Source: Lineus longissimus
Taxonomy: Eukaryota; Nemertea; Pilidiophora; Heteronemertea; Lineidae
DNA: 64,000 nucleotides
Direction of reading: 5' to 3'
Assembly (NCBI RefSeq): GCF_910592395.1
Contig: NC_088311.1
Span: 15,132,501-15,196,500, forward strand
The position numbers and the translations under genes are program-made. The notes beneath the pieces are model-generated. The model was not told the DNA's origin. It searched no databases and was given only the letters and a program-made list of their open reading frames with translations. Shown in pieces: positions 1 to 11,900 of the stretch (its first letter is position 1; every line of letters begins with the position of its first letter).

Positions 1-768
1 GCTTTATTGGAGAAAAATTCATAGTGTCCATAGGGGGGCTGAAAATTGGAGGATTTTCAATTTTTTTCCCAACAAATATGCGAAAAATATTACTTTCCGC
101 CTAGAATTAATCAAAATTTCGCAAACTATCATAAAGTACTTCCTTGCGACAGTCATTTGTGTAGCTTTCAAAACTTTTGGCTGATTTATTTGCCCCTTAA
201 TTAGCAAAAACCAAACATTTTAGTGTTTGCATGCAACAATGCACAGGAGGCTAATTGCCAGATTAATTCACACCTGTCCAATCTCAAACAATAGGAATGA
301 TGGAGTCATCTCCCTCTATTCAAAACAGAGTGTGCTAGGCCTGCCATAGCTGGTAATGTGAGAGAACCAAACCTCCCCTCACCAAAGCACCGTGTAAACA
401 AATTATTCATTGTAACAGATATAGTTCTGGGCAGAAATTTACCAGCTCATCATGTATGTGGTGAATAAACATAAAAGGGTGGTTGACCTCTAGGTGTTTG
501 AAGTCCACTGCTTGTTGACTTTACAGCTTATGATGCCGTGAATCTGTCTCAGCAGGAGGTGTAACTAGTTTAATTGCTCTCCATCGACTCCAGGTAGCCA
601 TGCGAGGTTTAACCGTACATACCCTACATGCAGAATGTATTATTTGCCATCTACCTGGGTGAAAAACGTTCAAAATAATTCAAAATACTTTTTCCTCGTT
701 GTTCAAAAGAGACTTGTGCCACTAATTAAAAAATAGCACATCACTGGCATTTATCACAAAATGAGCTA

Positions 769-1023
769 ACAAGGGTCTTGGTTTTGTAGGTCTTGGGTCT
801 TGGTTTTGTAGATCTTGGGTCTTGGTTTTGTAGATCTTGGTTTTGTAGGTGGGGGTCTTGGTTTTGTAGGTCTTGGGTCTTGGTTTTGTAGGTCTTGGGT
901 CTTGGTTTTGTAGATCTTGGTTTTGTAGGTCTTGGGTCTTGGTTTTGTAGGTTTTGGGTCTTGGTTTTGTAGATCTTGGTTTTGTAGGTCTTGGGTCTTG
1001 GGTCTTGGGTCTTGGTTTTGTAG
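769..1023. repeat. Minisatellite of GTCTTGG / GTTTTGTAG units
   Basis: Tandem mixture of a 17-base unit close to GGTCTTGGTTTTGTAGG and a 7-base GTCTTGG filler. The array is open on the minus strand in all three frames, but this follows from lacking stop trimers and is not a gene. Confidence 0.9.
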
Positions 1024-2395
1024 ACACCCGGTAGAAGGCCAGGGGCAGGGGTAGACGGGAGTGAGAACTCTGGCCTTATGATGGTCATCCTCGGTCATCT
1101 TGAAGTCAATATCACTATCAGGTTTTCAGTTCTTTCATGACAGACTCCTTCATGAATATGATGATGAATACTTGTTTCATCATCTCTGCCTCAGCTTCCA
1201 ATATTTGAACGAAATTTCATGGACATCAGATAGAAACCAATGCAGAAGCATACACTGCTTCTCCGCATCAAAATCATTGAAGATATACAGCAACTGTTCC
1301 TTGACCAATCCATGACTCATCATTATATAACATTATATAACAATTCATGGCAGGAATTCAGCAACACATTGAGTGCATTCGATCTAATCCACTAATCCAC
1401 ATACCCATATTGCACCAAGTGTAATGAACCCAGTAAGACAGGTAAACCTAACACAGCAGGTGGTGTCTGTAGTGCAATAGCAGATGTCAAGGAGGAAGGC
1501 CTTGGAGTGCAATCAATCAGCTTATCTGATCTATTATAAACATCCAGCTGAGAGGCATTCCTCCTATTTTGCTCATATTTCGCTAACGGGGTCTGGCTGT
1601 CATGGATGGATGGATGGATGGATTGCAGGACGGACACCATTTGAACAGCTATTCTACTAGCTCCGCTGACTTTGTCAGCTGAGCTAAAAACAATCATGCA
1701 TACATAGATTACTGAAAGAAAAAACACCGATAAAAAATCGGACAGCTTGTAACACGGAATATAGGAGATTTTTAAAGCATTATGATGTCAAATTATAAGA
1801 AAAACGTTGAATTACGCATGACGTCAACCTCTATCATCTTCACGCCATTTTGTATTACTCGGGAAGTATTCAGGTGCCAGTTATGTATGATACCTCATTT
1901 TAAAGGTCGTTATCTACCGATAGAACATATTGGAAAATAAACACATTATTATAATAAAACATGCCAGTAATTAGCAAGAGAAAATTGTTGTTATGAAAAA
2001 AAACTTTTAAAAGGTGCATTTTGTGCAATGACCTTGACTCTTCCCAGTGACCTGGCAGGTCTTTAACCATCTTTCTATTGCACTAGTCAGTTTTGATTTA
2101 AATTTGATTAGTTGTTTTAATTGTGTAAATGCGACTTCTATGTCGGGAGAAAATGTGATTGACAAAAAGACATGTCTTTTGTAAGTGGTTGCAATGGAAA
2201 CAAAGATACCTTACATTGCCCAAGCGGATTCTGGACCAGTACACGTCATAGATATGGAAACTGCCAAAAAATTGCATTCATACCATTGCACGCTTTTCGG
2301 CTCTGCCATTGGACTATAGAGGATCCCTAGATATACGTCTACACTGGTATAGAACCTTCTGGCTCAAATAGAAACGGAATGTGCAACCTATCGAT
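1024..2395. other. Gene-free stretch with one hairpin-type repeat end
   Basis: No gene recognised. Positions 1600-1689 carry an ATGG microsatellite, then CAGGACGGACACCATT and an imperfect hairpin AGCTCCGCTGAC / GTCAGCTGAGCT followed by A's. The same end occurs at 9410-9488 and, reversed, at 25127. The first 768 bases of the window are also featureless to me. Confidence 0.6.
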
Positions 2396-2683
2396 GTTTT
2401 AGCAAACTTTGACCTCTCTGACCTTGAAAAGAAGGTCAAATCAAAAACTCGTACGATGTATGATGTATCCTCGTTAGGAGTACCCACAAAAAAAATTCCA
2501 TTAAAATCCGACCAACATCATGGGTCCTATTGCATGTTTTTATGTTCGGTACATGTGTACCAAGTTTTCAGTACAGACCTCAAGCGGTTACGAAACGTGC
2601 CGTGCTAACATACGCCGCCAGTTGTTGACGACGACAACAACGAACGCCACATCATCGCATAGGCTCACGAGGTGAGCCAAAAA
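2396..2683 (-). mobile_element. Family A element, short remnant
   Basis: Contains one degraded unit of the family A core (GACCTCTCTGACCTTG, then AAGGTCAAATCAAAAAC) and ends in a hairpin GGCTCAC-GA-GGTGAGCC followed by AAAAA. The microsatellite is reduced to GACGACGACAACAACG. Confidence 0.75.
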
Positions 2684-2813
2684 TCAGCAATATCAATTAC
2701 CACACTTCGAGTAATTTCAGGCATCTACTGAAGTGACAAGGCCCGAAATTTTTTTGGCATGGCAAACTTGTAAGTGTGACCTAAGCTTTATGATATCAGC
2801 AATCAGTGCCTAC

Positions 2814-3008
2814 CTCAAAAAACTGCTTCTTTGTATATTTGTTCAGTTCACGCGTAAATTTGGACTCGGCTTGGTGATATTCATCGAGACTGATTTGTGA
2901 CAGAAATGAAGCACTTGCTGAAGGTCTCTGATCATCTGCTGCTGTCCTGTGGTAGAGTTCACTCAGTTCACTGACAGAGGTCGCCAAGTTTTTCAGGCAA
3001 GTATCATA
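2814..3008 (-). CDS. HAUS3: HAUS3 fifth coding exon
   Basis: This exon has 65 codons in phase 0 with acceptor TTTTTAG and donor GTAGGC. It starts YDTCLKNLATSVSEL and ends ELNKYTKKQFFE. The FLSQISLDEY and YTKKQFF motifs closely match vertebrate HAUS3. Following exons should lie to the left; I could not recognise any in positions 1-2813. Confidence 0.9.
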
Positions 3009-6000
3009 CTAAAAACAAAAACAAACAAACATATAATACAGATAAATACATGTAGCACAGTTCCAGCTGAAATAGTATTCTAAAATATCTGGATTTAGAA
3101 TGAACCGCACTTTACACCGTAAATGCGCTATGCGCAAACGAAGATATGGTTAGGCAACCATAACTGTTGGGTTGGTGCAAAATGTGGAAGTTATCAAAAA
3201 AGCATTTAAAACCACATTTTTCGTTGTTTAATTTGAGATATTTTAGAATAGAAATTGATACCTCACTGTCGGTTTTGTTTGTCTCACCAAAATCACGAGG
3301 GTGGTGCTGAAATGTTGGCCAAAACCTTGGCTCAGGCTTTGCCTCGGTCTTGGTCTACATTTTAGTTCCACCCTCGCAGTTTTGGTGATACAACCAATGT
3401 TTCACTTAGAATGCATGTCTCTGATCTCTGTGCATAAGATTTTACGTTTTCAAATTTTACACACTTTTTAACCTCAGTTTCAGAGGCACTTTCTTTACAT
3501 GTTATTTACAATCTATTTTAGGCCCTTTTCCTTTAACCCTTTGAACCCTGCAGGCCGCTAAAGCAACCTGAACGTAAGCCCCAACCTAGTGGCAGCTTAA
3601 GCGGCCTGGCATGCATGAGGGGACCACGACTTCCCGAGCATAACTATAGCGATTCGTTTGGTTTCACAGTTAGACGGTAGATGTCTCCCCTAAACCCTTG
3701 GAGAGCGTTAGCCACAATCAATAATAGGTAATTGGCTCTTGATTCCTTATCTCTTCATGGATTTGAGTTTTGAAAACTGCAACAAAAGAAGAAACTAAAT
3801 ATCCCCCTATAAAGCTTGGTACCAAGTAAAAGAAGAAGCGCCAAGCAAGAAAACTGGAATTGTCGTTTGAGTCTGCAGGCAGACTCTGGAGTCTCCGTCA
3901 ACTGTGGGTGTTAGTTTGGCTCGAGTCTTTATTTACCATCCTGGGGAATCAAGGGTTAAAGGGCTGGAGAAGGGAACATTAATCCCCGATTTCCTCAGGA
4001 TGTTATTTGCGGACGTTTCTAACATGCAATCATATTTTTCCAATTCTCTCTGAGCAGGGCTCGCCACTAAGGATTTCTGAGCAGGAACCTTCCTCTAGTC
4101 ACCCCAAACGAACATACCAAAAATGAATCTAATCGGACGAACGGTTCTCCTCGAAAATGACGGAAACCATTTTCAAACACGCCACCCTGGTGGCCATATT
4201 AATCATCGGAACGAGCCCGTTTTCGAATCTTCCTCTAGTCACCCCCAATGTACATACCAAAAATGAATTTAATCGGACGAACGGTTCTCCTCGAAATCGC
4301 TGGAAACTGATTTCAAGCACGCCGCCCTGGTGACCATATCGAGAATCAGAATGAGCTGGTTTTCGAAAGGAACCTTCCTCTAGTCACCCCCAACGTACAT
4401 ACCAAAAATGAATTTGATCGGACAAACGGTTCTCCTCGAAATTGACGGAAACCAATTTCAAACATACCGCCCTGGTGGCCATATTGATAATCAGAACAAG
4501 CCCGTTTTCGAAAGGAACCTTCCTCTAGTCACCCCTAATGTACATACCAAAAATGAATTTAATTGGACGAACGGTTCTCCTCAAAATTGACGGAAACCAA
4601 TTTCAAGCACGCCACCCTGGTGACCATATTGAGAATAAGAACGAGCCGGTTTTCGAAAGGAACCTTCCTCTAGTCACCCCAAACGTACATACCAAAAATG
4701 AATCTAATCGGACGAACGGTTCTCCTCGAAAATGACGGAAACCATTTTCAAACACGCCACCCTGGTGGCCATATTAATCATCGGAACGAGCCGTTTTCGA
4801 ATCTTCCTCTAGTCACCCCCAATGTACATACCAAAAATGAATTTAATCGGACGAACGGTTCTCCTCAAAATCGATGGAAACTGATTTCAAGCACGCCGCC
4901 CTGGTGACCATATCGAGAATCAGAATGAGCTGGTTTTCGAAAGGAACCTTCCTCTAGTCACCCCCAACGTACATACCAAAAATGAATTTGATCGGACGAA
5001 CGGTTCTCCTCGAAATTGACGGAAACCAATTTCAAACATACCGCCCTGGTGGCCATATTGATAATCAGAACAAGCCCGTTTTCGAAAGGAACCTTCCTCT
5101 AGTCACCCCTAATGTACATACCAAAAATGAATTTAATTGGACGAACGGTTCTCCTCAAAATTGACGGAAACCAATTTCAAACACACTGCCCTGGTGGCCA
5201 TATTGATAATCGGAAAAAGCCCGCTTTCGAAAGGAACCTTCCTCTAGTCACTCCCAATGTACATACCAAAAATTGAATAGATTGTCAAAGCCGTTCTCCT
5301 AGAAATCGACGGAAACCAACTAGTAGACACACGCCCGCCCGCCCGGACGGATGGCGCACGTGACGACAATACCCCTCTGGCCCATTTGGGCTGAGGGGTA
5401 AAAATCCAACAGAGGGAATAGGGCTTAGTTTATGACTTTATTTGATGGCATATCATCTCTAGTTTCAATCCAGAGTACTACAGTGTGTATTGGTCATGTT
5501 TGTGGTCGTGAGGGGTGGTTTGGCTGACCGACCCCCCCCCACCCCCCACCCCCCAGGCACTTTTTGGTGAAATAAGTCCCTTTTATGTGGGTAAACTCTG
5601 TTTTAAGTCTTTTGCACTGTTGGGGGAGTAAAATCGTCCAAGAAGTTTAAACCGCGGCATAAGCAATGGCTTTTATCAATTTTTATGCAAAGATTTTTGA
5701 TAGATTTTTATGAAATATACATCAAAATTTGCCACGAAAATTCCTCTTGCAATTGGAATGTATGATTTCTCGAAAATGGCAAAGTCTTGAAAATTCCGCT
5801 TACTCATTCTTTGCCATTTGTCCTCGAAATGACACTTGATTTCGACTTGGACCTTCCCCAGAAGTGTATCCGCTTGGTCCAAAAATTTCAATAGACTACG
5901 ACTCATTTGGAAAATTTTACAGAAATGAGGAAGTCAGGGAATCCCCATGTGAGTAGATTGGTCGGCTGAAAATTGCGTCATCCACAAAACGGCAACAGAT

Positions 6001-8926
6001 CTGCAGGATGATTGTTTCAAGGTCGCAATTAAAGTTCTTTTTGGCTTTCGATGCACAATTAAATCAGTTTCAATAAATTAATTTTTGTCACAGTGCAACC
6101 CGCGAAAAAATTTAAAAGAAGCAATTTTCAACCAAAATATTTATCAAGTAATATTACTCTGGACTACTTATATTATATATCATCTTGAAGCTCTTGGTGT
6201 CTTCTTTACTTAACTGCATAGCAATCCAAGATATGTAACGTATCAGAAAGTTGCCATTCCAATGAACAAGAGGCCAAAGGGCCTGGCGCTCAGCTGGATG
6301 ACCTAATAACATAGGACTGAGGGTGTAAAGTAGTAAATATCAGCTTTATACTACTGTTTGAAGGTCAAGAGAACACGTTATACTACTAAGATTTCCAATG
6401 CAGAGCTGCCAGCTGGATGAAATATGATTGAACTAATCAGCCATGGTATGCAAATATTACAGGAGGCAACGGAAGATATCCCTAGTTCAGTATGTTGTAT
6501 CGGTAGCTTTACAGAAAAGAAGTGTCAGAGAGGATGAGACTTCGCCATGGACAACTGTGGTATGTCCAGGCTTGGTTGTACAGCACAAGGATACAAAATG
6601 ATGTCTGTAATTGAGAGGTATCCTGATTTAACAGAGGTCAAAATAAATAGAAATGACCAGTTTGGGACTAACACCACTGTCTTTTTTTGATAAGGTAGAG
6701 ATTACAGGAGTCAACAAAATTAATTTTATTGAGAGAAATTGACCTGTCCTGCAGGTGATTGGAATTTACAATACAAAGGGTCGTTTTCATATTTGAAAAT
6801 CCCTTCATAATCAAGGGCTACCTCTGACTAAAACAGCATCCATAAACAATAGACCACCAATTTGACCCCAGCTCCTAACTGCGGGAAAACCCAAGTCCAG
6901 CAACCAAAAGTACCAAAAATACATTTTTGTTTACAATAATTACATTTGAACTGCACACATGCGTTTGTTTACAATTTCCCGCGAAATCTCGAAAATCAGG
7001 TGACCTGCAATCATGGATTGAAAATAACATTTATCTGGGTTCAGCAGGTCAGCAGGTATACCGGCTGTTCCAATCACCCCCCTACAGCCAGCTGTTCAAA
7101 AGGTAATGTTATTCACCCCACAGGGAGTGCAGGTAATTGATTAAGCCCCTGCATAACTTAACAGCAATGGCTTGGCTTCTGTGAGTGGTAAGGAGAATTG
7201 ACAGTGTCCGATTAAAAAATCCCTCATTTCTGCTCCGCTGAAGTAAATTTTTGAATAAAACCAAGACGTTGCATCAGGGTAAGGTGTCACCACCATTCAT
7301 GCAACATTTCAAGGCGATCCAACGCCTCTAAGTGTGACTTTATTCGTCCCCCTTCTAATATTATTATACAGAAGATTTAGACCAGCGATGACGTCATTTC
7401 TGGTGATTCCCTTCGTTGTCCAATGAACGCTTTTTAAAGTGTGCCATTTGGCATGCATTAGCATGCAATGTATTTTATCAGCGCTGACAATTGCCGAACA
7501 GAATGCCGTAGCTCCGTCAATTTGCAATCAATTTTTATGGGAGTAACATTATTGTGTTGCTTAAAACGTCTACTTTTTACTCATGTAAGAATCGTAGTAC
7601 TAAAAACTAATATGCAAACAGAATCATGCCGATTCACTGCACATACTGTGGGAATTCTCCACTTCAAAATACATCGCGAACAGAGCGTGCACTTCCGATA
7701 TCGTTTTCACAGAATTGTGGCCAAATTTTCAAGAACTAATTTCTGAAAGTATTCCCTTAAGACCTTATGACTACCCACTGAAAGGAACTAGTGATAACAT
7801 CGCCTACTTGACTACTTTTTAGCAGAAAATTGGTTACTTGTTGCAAAATCAATCTTCCATCTTTACACTGGTCACAGTGGCTATCCTAAATGAAATGGCC
7901 AGGGCCATTGTGCTCACCTCATGTGGAGGAAAGATGGATAAAGAGCATGGTATTGTGTCATGTAGTGTTAGGTTTGATGTAGGTCCAAGCAATTACAATT
8001 TCCCCAAAATGGCCAATTTACAGTACATTCGACCTCTGTGACCTTGAAAAGTTGGTCAAATCAAAGAAGACCCGGGTGATACATTGAATGGTTGTTAGAA
8101 TTAGATGTACCTATGATATAAAATTGGTGCCAATCGGGTACTAGGAATAATGGCATTTTGATGAATTTAGGATTTGGCCCCTCCCTGGAGGCCAAACGGC
8201 AAATCAGATCGCACCAAACTTCGGTACCTGAGATCACCTGACCAAAGGGTACATGTGTACTTAATTTGTGATCAATAGTCATTGCAGTTAAGAAACGTGC
8301 CATAGTTACGTCCTGACGGCGAATTTACGTCATTTGACCTCTGTGACCTTGACAAGAAGGTCAAATTAAAAACCTGTGTGACATATACTGTATGGTGGTT
8401 AGATGTACCCATGATATCAAATTGGTGGCAATCGGGCAACAAGTTAAGGAATTATCACATTTTTAAGGTTTTTGGATTTTGCCCCCTGGTGGTCAAGTGG
8501 TGAATCATATTGGACCAAACTTCGGTCCCTGAGATCACCTGACTAAGGGGTAAATGTGTACCAAATTTGGTATCAATAGTCATTGCAGTTTAGAAACGTG
8601 CCATCGTTACATCCTAACGGCCAATTTACACCATTTGACCTCTGTGACCTTGAAAAGGAGGTCAAATCAAAAACCCGGAGGATATATGATGCACCTTTGC
8701 TAGAAGTACCTACCATATTTTTTTCAAAATTTCCCGACTACTATTAAGGGAGATATGGCATATTTTCACTTTTAACGTTTGGCCCCCTGGTGGCCAAACC
8801 ATGAAACGAATCGGACTGAAACTTGGTCTCCAAGGTGTCATTACATAAGGGTACATGTGTACCAAGTTTCAACTCAATAGCTCTAACAGTTACGAAACGT
8901 GCCCTGCTAACGGACGACGGACGACG

Positions 8927-8979
<53 letters not shown>

Positions 8980-11900
8980 ACGACGGACGCCACGGTATGG
9001 GATAAGCTCACCTCTGCTAAGAGGTGAGCTAAAAATAGCCTGGTTCCCTGGCCAATTCAATGCGCAGAATACAACTGCGCAACTATACGTCATAACCCGG
9101 GCTTTTGAATCGTTAAAAAATCTGTCAAATGTGCCTGTAGCGCCAACTGGCGGTGAAAACTAAACTAATTCCATTACAAGTCAAAATGAAAAATTATTAA
9201 AAAATATTCGGCCAGATTTGAAAACAATATTTCCTCTGTGGCCCGAGGTATAAAGGAAAGAAGTTTAAACTTCCCGATGACCTCATTCGCCGAATGTAGG
9301 TCGGATCGCGCTGATTTTTGGTTTCTGAGTTCCCCTTGGGCTACTCCTAATTTAGCAGCGTCAACAAAGTGCCTAGGTCTTACGGTTACAAAATGCCCAA
9401 AATTGACATGGAAGGATGGCAGGAAGGACGGACACCATTCCCTTAGTAATATTACCAGCTTCGCTGACTTTGTCAGCTGAGCTAAAAAACTGAATTTTTG
9501 CCTCCTTGTCCAAAACAAAAATAATTTGCCGAAACACATATGTACATGTACAACCAAATAATTGAATTTCAGAAGTTTATCTTATTTTTAGAGTTAGCAA
9601 TCATGAGACAAAGCCTGAAGAATGTTTTATTGATTAGAACTCATTTATTATGGCTTTGTTTTTAGTCTATGATTATTTTAGTTGAACGAGCACTTCAGCC
9701 ACTTAAAATCAGTTTACAGAATTTTCTTGCCATTTTGGATTATGGTCTACGGAGTACGCGTGCTTTGTCATTTTTCATGCCCAAAATAATTACTGGTGTT
9801 CTCAGATGATATCAGATGCCGCCTTGATTGACTTCAAAAAGAACGTCAACCAATAGTTTTGTAAGGGAATAGTTCCACCAAGGGAACCCAATGTGCGTCA
9901 GAGTGGACTGAATGGGCAACCGGGGACAGTCGGTCTGCGGTTTCAAAGAGTTAAAATAAGATTGATGTGAAAATCTATATATTAGATGATTTCTTCGAAT
10001 ATGAAGGTTTTTTGCGATGGTCCACCCTATATTCCTGTCTGTCCCAACTGTGTTCTCAGTCACATGATGCGACATTTTGGAGATGCCACGTTTCATTTCG
10101 TTTTTCTATAAGTTCTGGGATTGGGAATGTGGAACACATATAGTTCAAACGATGTCTGCAGTGGGTACTGAGACAAAATGGGAAACTTACCTATTCCCCA
10201 AATCTCTTACCTGTTACCCTGGCATGGAACATGCTTCTGTCGTCACACCACTCGGGATACATTGTTATTTCGACTGGGGTGATGTCACGGATCATGTAAA
10301 CACCCATACAATTCATTCGATTCTGCTTTGTAATGATCAGGAGAGTGTGGTGGGTCTATGCCGCACGTGAATGATACAGCAATCTATCAGGATCAGGTTG
10401 AGGCCAAATACGTGGACATTGGAGGGGTTTCAGTGGATAGCCGGAGCATTTTTTATACTGGGGAAACTTATTATTTTCTCAATCTCTAAAACCTGGCATG
10501 GAACATGCATCTGTCATCACGCTACTCGGGATACAGTATCAATATCCCATGGCAGTGTCAAAAAAAAGAAACAAATACTTTTTTGCTTCAGTTGAAAGTT
10601 CCTTTGCTCCTAGACTGCCTACAGTGGTTTATGACAAATAAGAACAAGAAGAATACTAACGGTATCGTTATCCGACTGATTTCTTTGTAAATGATACACC
10701 AGATACTGTTTGGCCTTTGCCTCTAATTTTCCGATTTGTGCCTGTCTGTGGCCAAGGGACGTGTTGTGCACACTGCAAAAGTGAAGAGTAAAACTGTCAT
10801 ACAGGATATACAATATGAGCTCACCTACAGAGAGGAAAAAGTGCCCAACCAAACATGTATGAAAATCTTACACAAAATAAGGTTAATGCATGCCAAACTA
10901 AGATTTTATGAGGACCGCCCGTCATAAACTGTATGCAGGAGCTCCCCAACGTAAAGTTTACATCACTCTTTTGGCAGAGAGTTCACTAACATCTATGTTA
11001 GGCAGCCAACATAATTTTGATTTGATGTGGAGAGCACCACCCAAATTTCAAATTCATGCTGGCGCATAGACTTTATGTCGCATTGGTCTTTCGTAAATCT
11101 ATGACATAATGATGTAAATCTTTGGCGGAATGACTTCAGCGAATTTCAAAGAATGTATGACCTATTTTTTACGTCCGTCATGCAATCTGCGATGTAATGA
11201 TCAAGATTTTTTTTCGGTTTTGACGTCATAGGCCTGTCACACCTTGACAATTTAGCCAGTGAATGCCGACGTAACAAAATTTCTCTAAAACGCTGGCATA
11301 CGCTGAACTATCGATGTTTTCTTAAATTATGGGTGTATACATAGCGTATTCATAACGAGTTGGACGTAAACGTATGAGTAACTTATGTAAGCGTTTCGAT
11401 TATATAGATAACTTATACCAACAAATGCTTAGCGTGTTGCCGGCGTTCACAACTTATGCTCAACAATAGTCTCACTTATGCACAGCGCACGGCAGTGCAC
11501 TCGCCGACGATCACGTGTCGTAGCCTATCTCAGCCTTGCCGGATCCCCCATCTCTCGGATGACATGGATATCTGCTCACCATGGAGTATGACGGGTTCCT
11601 CCTGTGAACCCCATTTTTATATACCAATTCCCCTAAACACTGCCAATACGCCATTATACGGTAAATGTAAGTTAGAAACACGTCCAGTAAGTTCTGTGGT
11701 CGTCCGGAACACGTCAAATACGTCTACATACGTCAATATGCGTTGGAGATAGGTTTCACATTGGTTCAAAGCACGTTACTCATAGGTTTGGGTACGCTAG
11801 ACATTATCTCGACGTATTTCGACTTATGATGAGTAACTTACAAGTAATGTGTGTGAACGTGTGTAAACGATCGCATAACTTATGGCGTGCATATGCGGGA

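Noticed and set aside
769-1023. Interstitial telomere-like repeat
   Set aside because: The unit GTCTTGG/GTTTTGTAG is not a known telomere motif and is irregular.
1206-1310. Minus-strand open stretch EQLLYIFNDFDAEKQC considered as a HAUS3 exon
   Set aside because: No resemblance to the expected HAUS3 sequence after YTKKQFF and weak splice signals.
4085-5402. Regularly spaced repeats resembling a CRISPR array, and small ORFs MNLIGRTVLLEI...
   Set aside because: Whole 145-bp monomers are homologous with no unique spacers, and the ORFs change frame each monomer.
8855-9163. ORFs encoding poly-Asp, poly-Thr or poly-Ser
   Set aside because: Translations of the (GAC)n microsatellite in a family A element.
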